A DNA stretch of 64,000 nt, from NCBI GenBank assembly GCA_035649495.1, contig DASRJL010000014.1, positions 3,575-67,574 on the forward strand. Direction: 5' to 3'. The notes below the pieces were generated by a model. The model was not told the origin of the DNA and searched no databases. It saw only the letters and a program-made list of their open reading frames with translations. Position numbers and translations under genes: made by a program. Positions 7,973 to 17,196 of this stretch are shown here, piece by piece (positions within the stretch are counted from its first letter, which is position 1; every line of letters starts with the position of its first letter). Origin of the DNA: SG8-41 sp035649495. GTDB taxonomy: Bacteria; Pseudomonadota; Gammaproteobacteria; Burkholderiales; SG8-41.

Positions 7973-9211
7973 ATGAGCGGGGTTTACGAGGGCCTCACGG
8001 TGGTCGAGCTTGCCGATCGCCGCAACCAGTGGGCAGGCAAGCTGCTGTCGGACGGGGGCGCCCGCGTGATCCAGATCGAGCCCATCCAGGGAAGCCCCGG
8101 CCGGTGGTGCGGCCCCTTCGTCGACGACAAGGTCGATCCCGACCGCTGCCTCGACTACTGGTGGAACAACACGGGCAAGCAGAGCGTGGCAATGGATATC
8201 GGGCGCGACCCTGCCCGGGATCTCCTGAGGAAACTCCTTGCCGGCGCCGACGTGTTCCTCGAGAGCACGCGGCCGGGCACACTGGCGAAGCTCGACCTGG
8301 ACTACGGCGCCGTCGGCGCCAGCAAGGCGTTGATCTACGCCTCGCTCACCGACTTCGGCCAGGACGGGCCGTGGCGCGATCTGCAGATGAACGACGCCGC
8401 TCATCTCGCCCTCGGCGGCCAGATGTCGAGCTCGGGCTACTCGGATCCCGCCGCCACGCCGATCGGCGGACAGGGCCACCAGGCGTGGCACATGGGCTGC
8501 GCGTTCGTCCTGCACGGCATCACCGTGGCTCTGTTCGACCGGATGACCTCGGGTGAAGGCCAGTACATCGACGTCTCGATCCACGACGCCTGCGCTATCG
8601 GCACCGAGGCCGCGGTGCCGCAGTGGATGTACTACGGCTCGACGATGTACCGTCAGACCGGCATGCACGCGAATGCCAAGCGGCAGCCGCCCCTGCAGCT
8701 ACCGACTGCCGACGGCAAGCACATGATCGCCGTGATGCAGAACTTCGGTCCGCGGGTATGGGAGAGGCTGATCAAATGGATGGACGAGAAAGGCGTAACG
8801 GGCGAGCTGCACGATCCCAAGTACAACGACGAGGCGTTTCGCATGTCCGAGTACCGTACGGGCAATGTCGTCCGTGACGCCATCGCGCGCCTGATCGCAG
8901 CCAGCAACGGTGAAGAATGCTTCCATCGCGCGCAGTCGTACGGCATCTCGTGGGGCCTCGTTCACGCTTGCGAAGAGAATTACGACATCCCGCATTATCA
9001 GCAGCGCAAATACTGGCGCTCGATCGAGCACCCGGAGATCGGCCGCGCCATTCCCTATCCGCGCGGGCCGGTCGCGTGCGATGAGATTGGAATCGAACCC
9101 AGGCGCCGTGCGCCGCATCTCGGCGAGCACACCCGGCAAATCCTCCAGGGGGACCTCGGCATGAACGAAAAAGAGATCACGGCGCTCGCCGCGTCGGGAG
9201 CCATACGATGA
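7973..9211 (+). CDS. CaiB/BaiF family III CoA-transferase
   Basis: 412 residues with the family N-terminus (LTVVELADRRNQWAGKLLSDGGARVIQIE), the EGQYIDVSIHDA motif near residue 190 and C-terminal LGEHTRQIL. ATG at 7973 follows GGGTGAG. Its stop overlaps the next gene's start in ATGA (9208-9211), so the two are translationally coupled. Known examples of adjacent, coupled family III transferases form heteromeric enzymes (benzylsuccinate CoA-transferase is one), so a two-subunit enzyme is a reasonable inference. Confidence 0.93.
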   Translation: MSGVYEGLTVVELADRRNQWAGKLLSDGGARVIQIEPIQGSPGRWCGPFVDDKVDPDRCLDYWWNNTGKQSVAMDIGRDPARDLLRKLLAGADVFLESTRPGTLAKLDLDYGAVGASKALIYASLTDFGQDGPWRDLQMNDAAHLALGGQMSSSGYSDPAATPIGGQGHQAWHMGCAFVLHGITVALFDRMTSGEGQYIDVSIHDACAIGTEAAVPQWMYYGSTMYRQTGMHANAKRQPPLQLPTADGKHMIAVMQNFGPRVWERLIKWMDEKGVTGELHDPKYNDEAFRMSEYRTGNVVRDAIARLIAASNGEECFHRAQSYGISWGLVHACEENYDIPHYQQRKYWRSIEHPEIGRAIPYPRGPVACDEIGIEPRRRAPHLGEHTRQILQGDLGMNEKEITALAASGAIR

Positions 9212-10611
9212 ATGCGAATATCCCTCAGAGTACGAAAATGAGCGCGAAATCCCCGGCGCGCCCGGGCGTCCTCTCCGGCATTCGCGTACTCGACTTCACC
9301 TGGAAAACCGTGGGCCCGTGGGCGCCGCGGCTTCTCACGCACTACGGCGCGGAGGTCATCCACGTCGAGCGTGCCGGCGGCTGGGACGACCATCGTTACA
9401 ACGCGGCGCCGAGCATAGTCAGCGACGAACCGCGGGCCGCCCAGCTCCCGGGCATGAAGAAGGTTTACGCGGACCCTCAATTCAACACGGTTCGCGAAGA
9501 GTCGGCAGCCGCCGGGCAGGGCCCGGGAGAGAAGAAGCTCTACGCCGCGCCGTACTTCAACACGCTGCATCACGGCAAGCTCGCGATCAGCCTCAACACC
9601 AAGAACCCCGAAGGCCTGAAGCTCGTCGAGCGGCTGATCGGTGTTTGCGACGCGCTCGTCGAAAATTTCAGCGGCGAGGTGCTGTCGAGCTGGGGCCTCA
9701 CCTGGGAGCGCATACACGAGTTGAACCCGCGGCTCGTGTACATGAGCTTGTCGGGCTTCGGGCACACCGGGGAATGGAAAGGCTATCGCAGCTTCGGACC
9801 CACCGCGCAGGCCCAGTCCGGCTTGTCGCTAGCGTCAGGGCTGCCCGGCAAGCCGCCGGCCGGCTGGGGATTTTCCTACCTCGACGTGATGGGCGGGTGG
9901 ATGGGCGGCCTCGCGCTGATCCAGGGTCTGCTCAAGGCGAAGAAGACCGGCAAGGGTTTCTACATCGACTACTCGGTCACCGAAGGCGCAATGACCATGG
10001 TCGGCACCTATATGCTCGATTTCCAGGTGAACGGCCGGCGCACGCGCCGCCCGGATTTTCCGCCCGGCAACCGGTCGATCTTTCCCGCCGTAGCGCCTCA
10101 CAACACGTACCGCACGGCGGGCAGGGACCGCAACGGGCAGAACTGGTGGGTCTTCATCGCGTGCGAGACGCAGCCGCAGTTCGAGGCGCTGTGCGAGGTC
10201 ATGGGCCAGCCGGGTCTCGCGCTCGATCCGAAGTTCGCCACCAACGAAGCGCGCGTCGCGAACCAGGACGAGCTCGATGCGATCATCGGGAGCTGGACGC
10301 GGGCGCGGCGGCGCTACGGCATCATGCAGAGGTGCCAGGCGGCCAGCATCATCGCCGCGGTGGTGCAGAGTGCGGAGGACCGGGTCGAGTACGATCCCCA
10401 GCTTCACCACCGTGAAATGCACCCGATCATCAACCACCCGGAAATCGGCGACGTTCCCTACGAAGGGTATCCGGTGAAGATGTCGCGCACGCCGGCCTTC
10501 GTGCACGGGCGCGCGCCGGTGCTGGCCGAGCACAACGGGTACGTCTACGGCGAGCTCCTGGGCATGAGCGAGGCGGAAATCGCCTCGTACCGTGAACGCG
10601 GAGTGATTTAA
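9208..10611 (+). CDS. CaiB/BaiF family III CoA-transferase, long form
   Basis: 467 residues, about 60 longer than the family norm. The extra length is partly an insertion near residues 70-110 (after HVERAGGWDDH) that shifts the usual NTKNPEG segment downstream. The TGKGFYIDYS motif and the C-terminal VLAEHNGYVYGELLG are present. It is coupled to the preceding gene by an ATGA overlap. The length difference between the two subunits supports complementary rather than duplicate roles, which is inference. Confidence 0.92.
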   Translation: MNANIPQSTKMSAKSPARPGVLSGIRVLDFTWKTVGPWAPRLLTHYGAEVIHVERAGGWDDHRYNAAPSIVSDEPRAAQLPGMKKVYADPQFNTVREESAAAGQGPGEKKLYAAPYFNTLHHGKLAISLNTKNPEGLKLVERLIGVCDALVENFSGEVLSSWGLTWERIHELNPRLVYMSLSGFGHTGEWKGYRSFGPTAQAQSGLSLASGLPGKPPAGWGFSYLDVMGGWMGGLALIQGLLKAKKTGKGFYIDYSVTEGAMTMVGTYMLDFQVNGRRTRRPDFPPGNRSIFPAVAPHNTYRTAGRDRNGQNWWVFIACETQPQFEALCEVMGQPGLALDPKFATNEARVANQDELDAIIGSWTRARRRYGIMQRCQAASIIAAVVQSAEDRVEYDPQLHHREMHPIINHPEIGDVPYEGYPVKMSRTPAFVHGRAPVLAEHNGYVYGELLGMSEAEIASYRERGVI

Positions 10612-10674
10612 CGGGCTGGAGTGTAGAGCGAACGCCCGCAGTCGAAGGGTGAAACGACTCATCGATGACGTCAC

Positions 10675-10843
10675 CCGAACATCCACGAGTCCCGGGACGA
10701 CTTCCATCTTCGGTGTCGCACGAAATCGGTGCCATCAACTTTAGGACATCGGATCGTGACGGCACGAGCAGTCGCCAGCACTTGCCGGAGAACGCGCGGG
10801 CCTTGGAATCCAGAGTTCACAACACTTGATGCGTTGGATCAGG
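10675..10843 (-). repeat. About 170-bp dispersed intergenic repeat, copy A
   Basis: On the minus strand this reads CCTGATCCAACGCATCAAGT and continues through GCGTTCTCCGGCAA, GATCCGATG, TTGATGGCACCGAT and GGGACTCGTGGATG. The same blocks in the same order occur at 20174-20346 on the plus strand, and the last third recurs at 21549-21610. It occupies most of the 358-bp gap between the last CoA-transferase and the thiolase-like gene. No ORF is conserved across copies. Confidence 0.75.
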
Positions 10844-10969
10844 GCGTATGATGAATCACACAACTCGGTGGTTCCCGCAAGCGGCGGCATACCATTGGTG
10901 CAATCAACCTTCTGACTCGACAGAAAAGGGTTTTTTCGAGATGACTTCTAGACTAGAGAGGATCGGGCT

Positions 10970-12172
10970 ATGGCGGACAGCTTTGACCGGAAGCGGCTCG
11001 CGCCGCTGAAGGATACGGTGGCCATCGTCGGCGTCGGGGAGACCGATTACGGCGCCGACTACCGAGGCGCGGGCGGCAAGGCCGTCGGCAAGGGCGAGGC
11101 GCGCGTCGACCACTACACGCTCGCCTCGCGCGCGTTGAAGCGCGCGCTCGATGATTCGGGACTCAGGAAGGACGACATCGACGGGCTCTGCACGGGGCCC
11201 ACGCTTTCGGGCGAGCGGGCGAGCGAGCTCTGGGGCCTGAATCCCCGGTGGAGCGGCAGCGGCGATGCCGCCCAGTGCATCATTGAAGCCACCATGGCCA
11301 TCAACTGCGGCCTGTGCACGACGGTAGCCCTGGTCTACGGCAACGCCCAGCGCTCGATGGACACCGCCTATGGCGGAGCGCGGGTGACGGGCGGCGGCAT
11401 CACTTCCTACTTCTACTACGCGCCCTGGGGTCTGACGTCGCAGGGCGCCTTATACGCGCTCTTCTTCCAGCGCCACAAGCTTCTCTACGGCACCACCGAC
11501 GAGCAACTGGGCGCCATCGCCGTGGCCTTCCGCAAGCACGCCTGCATGAATCCCAACGCGGTGATGCAGAAGCCGCTGACCATCGAGGACTACATGAAGG
11601 CGCCGTATGTGGCCGAGCCGCTGCGCCTCTTCGATTACTGCCTCATCAACGACGGCGGGGTCGCCATCATCGTGCGCCGTGCCGACATGGCGAAGGATCT
11701 CAAGCAGAAACCCGTGATGGTGAGCGCCATCGGGTGGTCCGAGGAAAACGTCGACGCCACACAGCTGCGGCCGCGCCTCAAGGATTTCTACCATACGGCA
11801 CACCGCGGCGTGGCTGCCCAGGTCTATCCCATGGCAGGCGTCACGCCCGCGGACGTGGACGTGTTCGCCACCTACGACAGCTTCAGCGTGCACCTGCTCG
11901 CCTCGCTGGAGGGCTTCGGCTTCTGCAAGGAGGGGGAAGGCGGCCCCTTCGTCCAGAACGGGCGCATCGAGGTCGGCGGCCAGCTCCCCTGCAACACCAG
12001 CGGCGGCATGCTGTCCGAGAGCTACATGCAGAGCTGGAACCACCAGCCCGAGCTCGTCCGCCAGTTGCGCGGCGGCCTGGGACCACGCCAGGTCGAGGGC
12101 GCGGAGGTCGCGCAGTACGTCCATGACGTAGCAGGCAAGTGCAAGAGCATCATTTACACCAAGAGCGCCTAA
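10970..12172 (+). CDS. Thiolase-like acyl-CoA enzyme (SCP-x/lipid-transfer type)
   Basis: 400 residues of the thiolase superfamily, lipid-transfer-protein/SCP-x thiolase branch, which works on CoA-bound acyl chains. It opens with DTVAIVGVGETDYG. The C-terminal NTSGGMLSESYMQ is the glycine-rich active-site loop, with an H-x-x-P region following. ATG at 10970 follows AGAGAGG. A DUF35 OB-fold protein gene follows after 96 bp. In this family the thiolase and DUF35 protein work as a complex, so the pair is probably one enzyme for beta-ketothiolysis or retro-aldol cleavage of a CoA ester. Confidence 0.88.
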   Translation: MADSFDRKRLAPLKDTVAIVGVGETDYGADYRGAGGKAVGKGEARVDHYTLASRALKRALDDSGLRKDDIDGLCTGPTLSGERASELWGLNPRWSGSGDAAQCIIEATMAINCGLCTTVALVYGNAQRSMDTAYGGARVTGGGITSYFYYAPWGLTSQGALYALFFQRHKLLYGTTDEQLGAIAVAFRKHACMNPNAVMQKPLTIEDYMKAPYVAEPLRLFDYCLINDGGVAIIVRRADMAKDLKQKPVMVSAIGWSEENVDATQLRPRLKDFYHTAHRGVAAQVYPMAGVTPADVDVFATYDSFSVHLLASLEGFGFCKEGEGGPFVQNGRIEVGGQLPCNTSGGMLSESYMQSWNHQPELVRQLRGGLGPRQVEGAEVAQYVHDVAGKCKSIIYTKSA

Positions 12173-12268
12173 CGAAATGAGTGTCAGGCGCCCTGATGTA
12201 GGGGAGTATGGGGGGATCGCCCCTCGTTACGCTCTCCCCTCATTTGTTAGTACTCGAAGGGGAGCTGA

Positions 12269-12685
12269 ATGATGGCCACGCCGCGTCCGATCCGCTCGAT
12301 GGACCCGTATGCCGAGCAGTTCTGGGCATACACGCAGAAAAAAGAATTTCGCCTCCAGAAATGCTCGGACTGCGGCAAGTTCCGCTGGCCGCCGGGGCCC
12401 ACGTGCGACAAGTGCCTGTCCGACGAGGCCGAGTGGACCGCGGTCGCCGGCCGGGGCAAGGTTCTGTCCTGGACGACCTTCCGCCGGAAGTATTTCGAGG
12501 AATACCCGGCGCCCCACACGACGATCGTGCTCGAGCTGGACGAAGGACCGCTCTTCGTCTCCTACCCGGTGGACGTCGAGGTCGCCAAGCTCAGTGAAGG
12601 CATGGTACTGTCGCTGCGCTGGACGGATGGCCAGGACAAGTTCGGCGAATACAATCTGCCGGTCTTCGGTCCACCGTCCGCGTAG
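12269..12685 (+). CDS. DUF35 OB-fold/zinc-ribbon protein
   Basis: 138 residues (137 if the second ATG at 12272 is used), preceded by AAGGGGAG. The N-terminal rubredoxin-like zinc ribbon has C-S-D-C and C-D-K-C (residues about 29-46). The OB-fold that follows includes GKVLSWTTFRRK and PYPVDVE-type strands. Known members bind acyl-CoA and partner SCP-x-type thiolases, which matches the gene directly upstream. A GC-rich hairpin in the 96-bp gap (AGGGGAG and CTCCCCT) may modulate readthrough. Confidence 0.88.
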   Translation: MMATPRPIRSMDPYAEQFWAYTQKKEFRLQKCSDCGKFRWPPGPTCDKCLSDEAEWTAVAGRGKVLSWTTFRRKYFEEYPAPHTTIVLELDEGPLFVSYPVDVEVAKLSEGMVLSLRWTDGQDKFGEYNLPVFGPPSA

Positions 12686-12874
12686 CGCCACGCCCACTTG
12701 CTGAAAGCGGTCTCAAGAGCTTTTTCGCCACAGCGGACACAGAGCTCACAGAGAAAACAAGATCCCCTCTCCCTGTAACACGGGGCGAGGGACCATTTTT
12801 GATGACTTCTCGGCACATTAGCAGCGAGGCGGGCGGCGGTGATCGTAAGCAATTCTGAAGATTAGGGAGTCGAA

Positions 12875-13921
12875 ATGGCTGAAAGCGGAATGTACGTTTA
12901 CGTGTCGCAGCAGGGAGCGAAGCAGATATCCGTTTACCGGATGTCGCCCAGCGGAGAGCTGAGCAAGATTCAGGACGCTTCCGTCACCGGCAAAGTGATG
13001 CCGATGGCGGTGAGCCCGGATCGCCGCTTCCTGTTTGCCGCGTTGCGCACGGAGCCGTACTCGATCGCGAGCTTCGCGATCGACGGCGCGAACGGGATGC
13101 TGACCCATCTCGGGAACGCGCCGGCGCCGAACAGCGCGCCCTACATCTCAACCGACCGCACGGGCAGGTTCCTGCTCGGCGCTTATAACCCGGAGGCGGA
13201 GGAGGCTCCCCGCCGCACCGGCTGGATCAGTGTCAGTGCGATCAGTCAGCACGGGTACGTGCAGGCGCCGCATCAGGTAATACGCACCCCGCCCAAGACG
13301 CATTCTATCCTGCCGGATCCCTCCAACCGTTTCGCGTTCGTGGCGAGTTGCGATGGCGACGCAATGGTGCGCTATGCGTTCGACGCCGCGACGGGGCTCT
13401 TCGATCCGGATCCGCTGCCGCCGGTGCACGTGCAGCCCAGGGCGGGGCCGCGCCACTTCGTGTTCCATCCGAACTATCGGTTCATGTACCTGCTTAACGA
13501 GTACGACGGTTCCCTCTACAGCTACGGCTACGACGCGCGCAACGGCGCCTTGTCCGAAATCCAGGTCTCGAGCACCGTGCCGCCGGATTTCGACAAGGAG
13601 CGCATCGTACGCGCCGCCGACCTGCACCTCACGCCGGACGGCAAGTGGTTGTACGCGTCGGGGCGGGCTCCGATGACGCTCGCCATATTCCGGGTCGATA
13701 CCGTGACGGGTCGCCTGACGCCGGCCGGTCATATCCCCGTGGCCAAGGAGCCGCGCGGATTCAACATCGATCCGTTCGGACGGTACCTCCTCGCGGCGGG
13801 ACTGCTCACGAACAGCTTGAGCTCGTACCGGATCGATGCGGAAACCGGCGCGCTGACCAAGCTCGCGGATTACCCGACGGGAGATGGGCCGAACTGGATC
13901 GAGTTCGTCAGGCTGCCATGA
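12875..13921 (+). CDS. Lactonase family (6-phosphogluconolactonase-like) beta-propeller
   Basis: 348 residues, the usual size for seven-bladed YbhE/Pgl-type propellers. Repeated blade signatures are visible (VSPDRRFLFAALR, HPNYRFMYLLNEYDGSLYSY, LTPDGKWLYASGR, IDPFGRYLLAAG). No signal peptide is seen, so it is probably cytoplasmic. ATG at 12875 follows AGGGAG. The exact lactone substrate is unknown. In a degradation-rich neighbourhood it may open a sugar or muconate-type lactone. Confidence 0.88.
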   Translation: MAESGMYVYVSQQGAKQISVYRMSPSGELSKIQDASVTGKVMPMAVSPDRRFLFAALRTEPYSIASFAIDGANGMLTHLGNAPAPNSAPYISTDRTGRFLLGAYNPEAEEAPRRTGWISVSAISQHGYVQAPHQVIRTPPKTHSILPDPSNRFAFVASCDGDAMVRYAFDAATGLFDPDPLPPVHVQPRAGPRHFVFHPNYRFMYLLNEYDGSLYSYGYDARNGALSEIQVSSTVPPDFDKERIVRAADLHLTPDGKWLYASGRAPMTLAIFRVDTVTGRLTPAGHIPVAKEPRGFNIDPFGRYLLAAGLLTNSLSSYRIDAETGALTKLADYPTGDGPNWIEFVRLP

Positions 13922-13993
13922 ATTCGATGTCCAACCTGCCTGACGATCCCGATTTGCGGGATAATGTCCGAGGCGAAATAACTCCAGAGACAG

Positions 13994-14611
13994 ATGCAAA
14001 AGACCTACTTCAAGTCGACGGCGGCGCTTGCAGTCTCCACGGTGCTGTTGGGTGCGTGCACCGTGCTCAAATCGATCGAGCAGGCAACTCAACCGCAGCC
14101 ACGCACGGACCCACCCGCGGTAGCAGAGCCGCTGCCCGCGCCGAAGGCTGACCCGATGGCCAATGCGCCTGGGGACAAGCCCCTTCCGGCAGTGCAGTTG
14201 GGCGAGATCGAACGGATCGATTGCATGAGCGGCAAACCCGATTTGCACGCGAGAATCGCGTTTGAAGCGCAAGGCGGGCAGGTACTCGGCTTTGCCTATT
14301 ACAGCAGATGGAAGCCCCGGACCTGTTCGCTGGAGGTCAACCGCAATGCCGCCGGTACCAAATGGCGCATGACCCCGGATGGCGCTGTTCGCGTGCATAC
14401 CCCCGAAGGCCGATTTCTCATTCGCACGAGGGCCGATGCTTACGTGTTCGAGTTCGAGAACGTGCGACGCCAGAAATTTTGCGGGATGCCTGGAGAGATC
14501 AACGGCACCATGACCGTCAAGCGTGGAGCGGCCAAGCCCGAGTGTTCGGTGGCGGGCATCATGGATACCAACGACAGATACCTGGACAGTCTGTTGAAGA
14601 CGAAAAAGTAG
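13994..14611 (+). CDS. Lipoprotein of unknown function
   Basis: 205 residues. The signal peptide ends in the lipobox VLLGAC (Cys about residue 22), followed by a Pro/Ala-rich linker and a domain of about 140 residues with three or four Cys (RIDCMSG, RTCSLEV, QKFCGMP, PECSVAG) that could form disulfides. No family recognised. It follows the propeller gene by 72 bp on the same strand. A MITE-like element begins 43 bp after its stop. Confidence 0.65.
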   Translation: MQKTYFKSTAALAVSTVLLGACTVLKSIEQATQPQPRTDPPAVAEPLPAPKADPMANAPGDKPLPAVQLGEIERIDCMSGKPDLHARIAFEAQGGQVLGFAYYSRWKPRTCSLEVNRNAAGTKWRMTPDGAVRVHTPEGRFLIRTRADAYVFEFENVRRQKFCGMPGEINGTMTVKRGAAKPECSVAGIMDTNDRYLDSLLKTKK

Positions 14612-14654
14612 CCGGGGACTCGCGATAAAGTCGCGTCGTGAACGCCAGACTGCC

Positions 14655-14924
14655 AGAACCTGTTTCATAACCAGGCACGTGTGCGACGGAGGCGAGGTGG
14701 GATGCAGGTCGAGGAGGAGAGCCCGAAGCAATATGTCGATATTGCGAGGGCTCCCGACAAAGAGATGCGCCCAGATCGCCCCGTCCCCTCCGGGGTTGCG
14801 GCCAGGACGGTCGTCTGCATCGTTGCCCTCCTTGACCATATCGACATATGGCCTTCGTCGGGCGCCTTGCATACGGTCCGTCCTGGCCGCAACGCATCAC
14901 GCGCCTGGTTATGAAACAGGTTCT
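14655..14924. mobile_element. 270-bp MITE-like element, copy 1
   Basis: The ends are perfect terminal inverted repeats of at least 22 bp starting AGAACCTGTTTCATAACC. The interior contains ATATGTCGATATTGCGAGGG, a CCCCGTCCCCTCCGGGG palindrome and ATATCGACATATG. A second copy of exactly the same length, differing at only a few positions, is at 25495-25764. There is no coding capacity and no clear target duplication. The right terminal repeat contains ATGAAACAGG, which is the likely start codon and first codons of the dehydrogenase gene. Confidence 0.85.
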
Positions 14925-15918
14925 AATCTCGCAGCGGATCGTCACCGAGTTTGCGCCGCGCCTCCATGGAATTCTGGCCGCTGCACCGCGCCCGGTCGAG
15001 ATTCTACCGTTCACGAAGGATCTCGGCGTCGCTCCCGGGGACCTGCCGGCCATAGAGGCCGCGTACTACTCGCGCGACATCTGGGAAGGCACGGTAAAGA
15101 ACGACCTGACCCCGGCAGCCCGGGCGTTCTGGGACATCGCGGATCGCGCGCCCAACCTGAAGTGGCTTGCCGTCTATTCCGCCGGCACCGATCAGCAGCG
15201 CTACCAGGACGCCATGAAGCGCGGCATCCGTCTCACTACGAGTGCCGGAGCGCAGGCGGAGTCGGTAGGACTTGCCGCCATAGCAGGAATACTGGCGCTG
15301 GGCCGCAGGCTGCCGCACTGGCTGTCCTCCCAGCATGCGGCGGCGTGGGCGCCGCTGCGCGGCAAGGACATTCCGCCCGACATGCCGGGACAGACTGCGG
15401 TCATCGTAGGCACCGGCCACATCGGCAAGGTCGTGGCGCGCGTGCTCCACGCGATGGGTATGAAGACGATCGGGATCCGGCGCAGCCGGGCGCCCATGGC
15501 GCATTTCGACCGGGTGCTGCCTCTCTCCGAGCTGGATACGGTGCTGCCCGCCTGCGACTGGCTCGTGCTCGCCGCCCCGCTCGTCCCGGAAACGCGCGAC
15601 CTGATGGACAAGCGGCGCCTCGCGCTCCTGCCCCCGACCGCCGGATTGGCGAACGTCGCGCGCGGTGAACTGATCGACGAGCCGGCGCTGGCGGAGGCGC
15701 TCGCGGCAGGACGCCTGCGCTGCGCCTACCTCGACGTGTTCACGGTCGAGCCGCTGCCCCCGGAATCTCCGTTCTGGCGGCTGCCCAACGTGCTCATCTC
15801 GCCGCACAACGCGGGCGCTTCGACGGGCACCTACGGCCGCGGCGTGGAGATCTTTCTGCGCAATCTCGAGAACTACCTCGCGGCACGGCCGCTGGAGAAC
15901 GAGGCATCTCCGGACTGA
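14911..15918 (+). CDS. D-isomer-specific 2-hydroxyacid dehydrogenase family protein
   Basis: 335 residues. The Rossmann fingerprint VIVGTGHIGKVVARVL lies near residue 167. It is followed by the catalytic-region motifs NVARGELIDEPAL (Arg), VEPLPPESPFW (Glu) and SPHNAG (His), the complete catalytic set of the family. It uses NAD(P)H to interconvert a 2-oxo acid and a D-2-hydroxy acid. An upstream ATG at 14848 lies inside the MITE-like element and would add junk residues. MKQVLISQRI at 14911 looks like a natural N-terminus, with its ATG inside the element's terminal repeat. No good ribosome binding site is visible. Confidence 0.88.
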   Translation: MKQVLISQRIVTEFAPRLHGILAAAPRPVEILPFTKDLGVAPGDLPAIEAAYYSRDIWEGTVKNDLTPAARAFWDIADRAPNLKWLAVYSAGTDQQRYQDAMKRGIRLTTSAGAQAESVGLAAIAGILALGRRLPHWLSSQHAAAWAPLRGKDIPPDMPGQTAVIVGTGHIGKVVARVLHAMGMKTIGIRRSRAPMAHFDRVLPLSELDTVLPACDWLVLAAPLVPETRDLMDKRRLALLPPTAGLANVARGELIDEPALAEALAAGRLRCAYLDVFTVEPLPPESPFWRLPNVLISPHNAGASTGTYGRGVEIFLRNLENYLAARPLENEASPD

Positions 15919-15923
15919 ACGGC

Positions 15924-15952
15924 GTGATCAGCGATTGGTGATTTGCGATTGG
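15924..15952. repeat. GATTG heptad repeat
   Basis: GTGATCA GCGATTG GTGATTT GCGATTG directly after the dehydrogenase stop. It uses the 7-bp word type also seen at 34911. It marks the border to the AT-rich gene at 15963. Confidence 0.5.
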
Positions 15953-15962
15953 ACTCACCTTA

Positions 15963-17144
15963 TTAAGAATTAACATGGGAACCTGGTCGTTCCCGCCTGT
16001 ATATGGTGATACTGGATTGCTTACGGGGCGTCCTGATATCAAACACAATATCTTCATCGCGCGTTGTTTGCAGCGGACCGAATTGTGTGATTGCCAATAT
16101 AGAACCATCCGGGGAAACGGCAATTCCGTGAGGAAAGCGAAGATGCGAAACCGGATTTTCAAGAATACGGCAAGGAGCCGCCTGAGTGATTCTATTAGCA
16201 ACCTTATCAAAGGGATAAACCGTTACTCTGTCCGCCTCGCTATTTGACACGATCAAGAAATCTCCTTCACGAGACATTTTAATGTCTTCCGGCCTGAACA
16301 ACCCTGTTATTTCTCCTTTAACTATTTGTCTCGGTGTCGATTGTATACTTCCCATTTCCAGATCCAAATTGTAAATTTGAATGCTGTTCACATCCGAGAA
16401 TGTCACCAGCAGACAACTCTCGTCCGGGGAAAAAGTAATTCCCTTGGGTATGCCCGGCAGTTCTTCTTCGTCGATAAGACTTAGGTGTTCGAGTATCGTT
16501 TCTTCTGAATTAAAACTAAAGAGGGCGACCCCCTTTTTTTGTCGCGCTGCGGCACCAAATGCAATAGCCATAAATTTGCCGGATGGGGACATATCCATTC
16601 CGTGAGGCTTGTAAGCAGCCAGCACTTCTGGAAAATCAATGCAAGCGACAGGATCCCGTGAATACAACCCGTTTTCCGTACGCCGATAGATTGTAAGCGT
16701 CGCATTATTCCAGTTTGAAACGATGATCTTATTACCATCACCAGAGAAAACGGCATGCTGAGGCCCCCTAAGCCGCGCTCTTGGATTCTTAAGCACTTGA
16801 ACAGTCCGGATTTTTCCTGCAGGGTCTATTCTAAAAATAGCCACTTTATGGGCCGTCGTGAATGTCGCGCAAAACATTAATTCATGAGGATGAAACGCGA
16901 CACTATTAATCAGACTATAAGCACGACAAGGATTCGCGATGCTATCAAAGGGCGTAGGGTCGTAAAACGCTGCAAAATGACCTCCTTTTTCAGACTCCAC
17001 GTTCGCCGACGGGCGCATCCACCCCTCACTCTTTTGCAGCGATATTGACTTCGCCATCCCATTTGGTTCGATCTGCCACTCCTCCTTCCGCAGATAGCTG
17101 ACCAGCTTCCAACCGATATGAAGCAGTCGGTTCTTGTCAATCAC
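15963..17144 (-). CDS. Beta-propeller (YncE/lactonase-like) protein, AT-rich
   Basis: 393 residues with repeated propeller blades (VAFHPHELMFCATF, AVFSGDGNKIIVSNWN, DMSPSGKFMAIAFG, TFSPDESCLLVTFSD, AVSPDGSILAITQFG). No signal peptide. The GTG at 17144 is the longest start, with ATG at 17057 as an alternative. Its codon use and base composition are strikingly AT-rich compared with everything around it, so it was probably acquired horizontally. The partner may be the next gene upstream on the same strand (17197-18201), also of unusual composition. Function unknown; a binding or lactonase role is possible. Confidence 0.75.
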   Translation of the reverse strand: MIDKNRLLHIGWKLVSYLRKEEWQIEPNGMAKSISLQKSEGWMRPSANVESEKGGHFAAFYDPTPFDSIANPCRAYSLINSVAFHPHELMFCATFTTAHKVAIFRIDPAGKIRTVQVLKNPRARLRGPQHAVFSGDGNKIIVSNWNNATLTIYRRTENGLYSRDPVACIDFPEVLAAYKPHGMDMSPSGKFMAIAFGAAARQKKGVALFSFNSEETILEHLSLIDEEELPGIPKGITFSPDESCLLVTFSDVNSIQIYNLDLEMGSIQSTPRQIVKGEITGLFRPEDIKMSREGDFLIVSNSEADRVTVYPFDKVANRITQAAPCRILENPVSHLRFPHGIAVSPDGSILAITQFGPLQTTRDEDIVFDIRTPRKQSSITIYRRERPGSHVNS

Positions 17145-17196
17145 GGTCTGCGACTCTCGCTGTCAACCGCAAAACCAAGCGTCGTCCTCCTGGGCC

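Noticed and set aside
13148..14872. 574-codon minus-strand ORF
   Set aside because: Antisense shadow spanning the lactonase, the lipoprotein and MITE copy 1; no family features.
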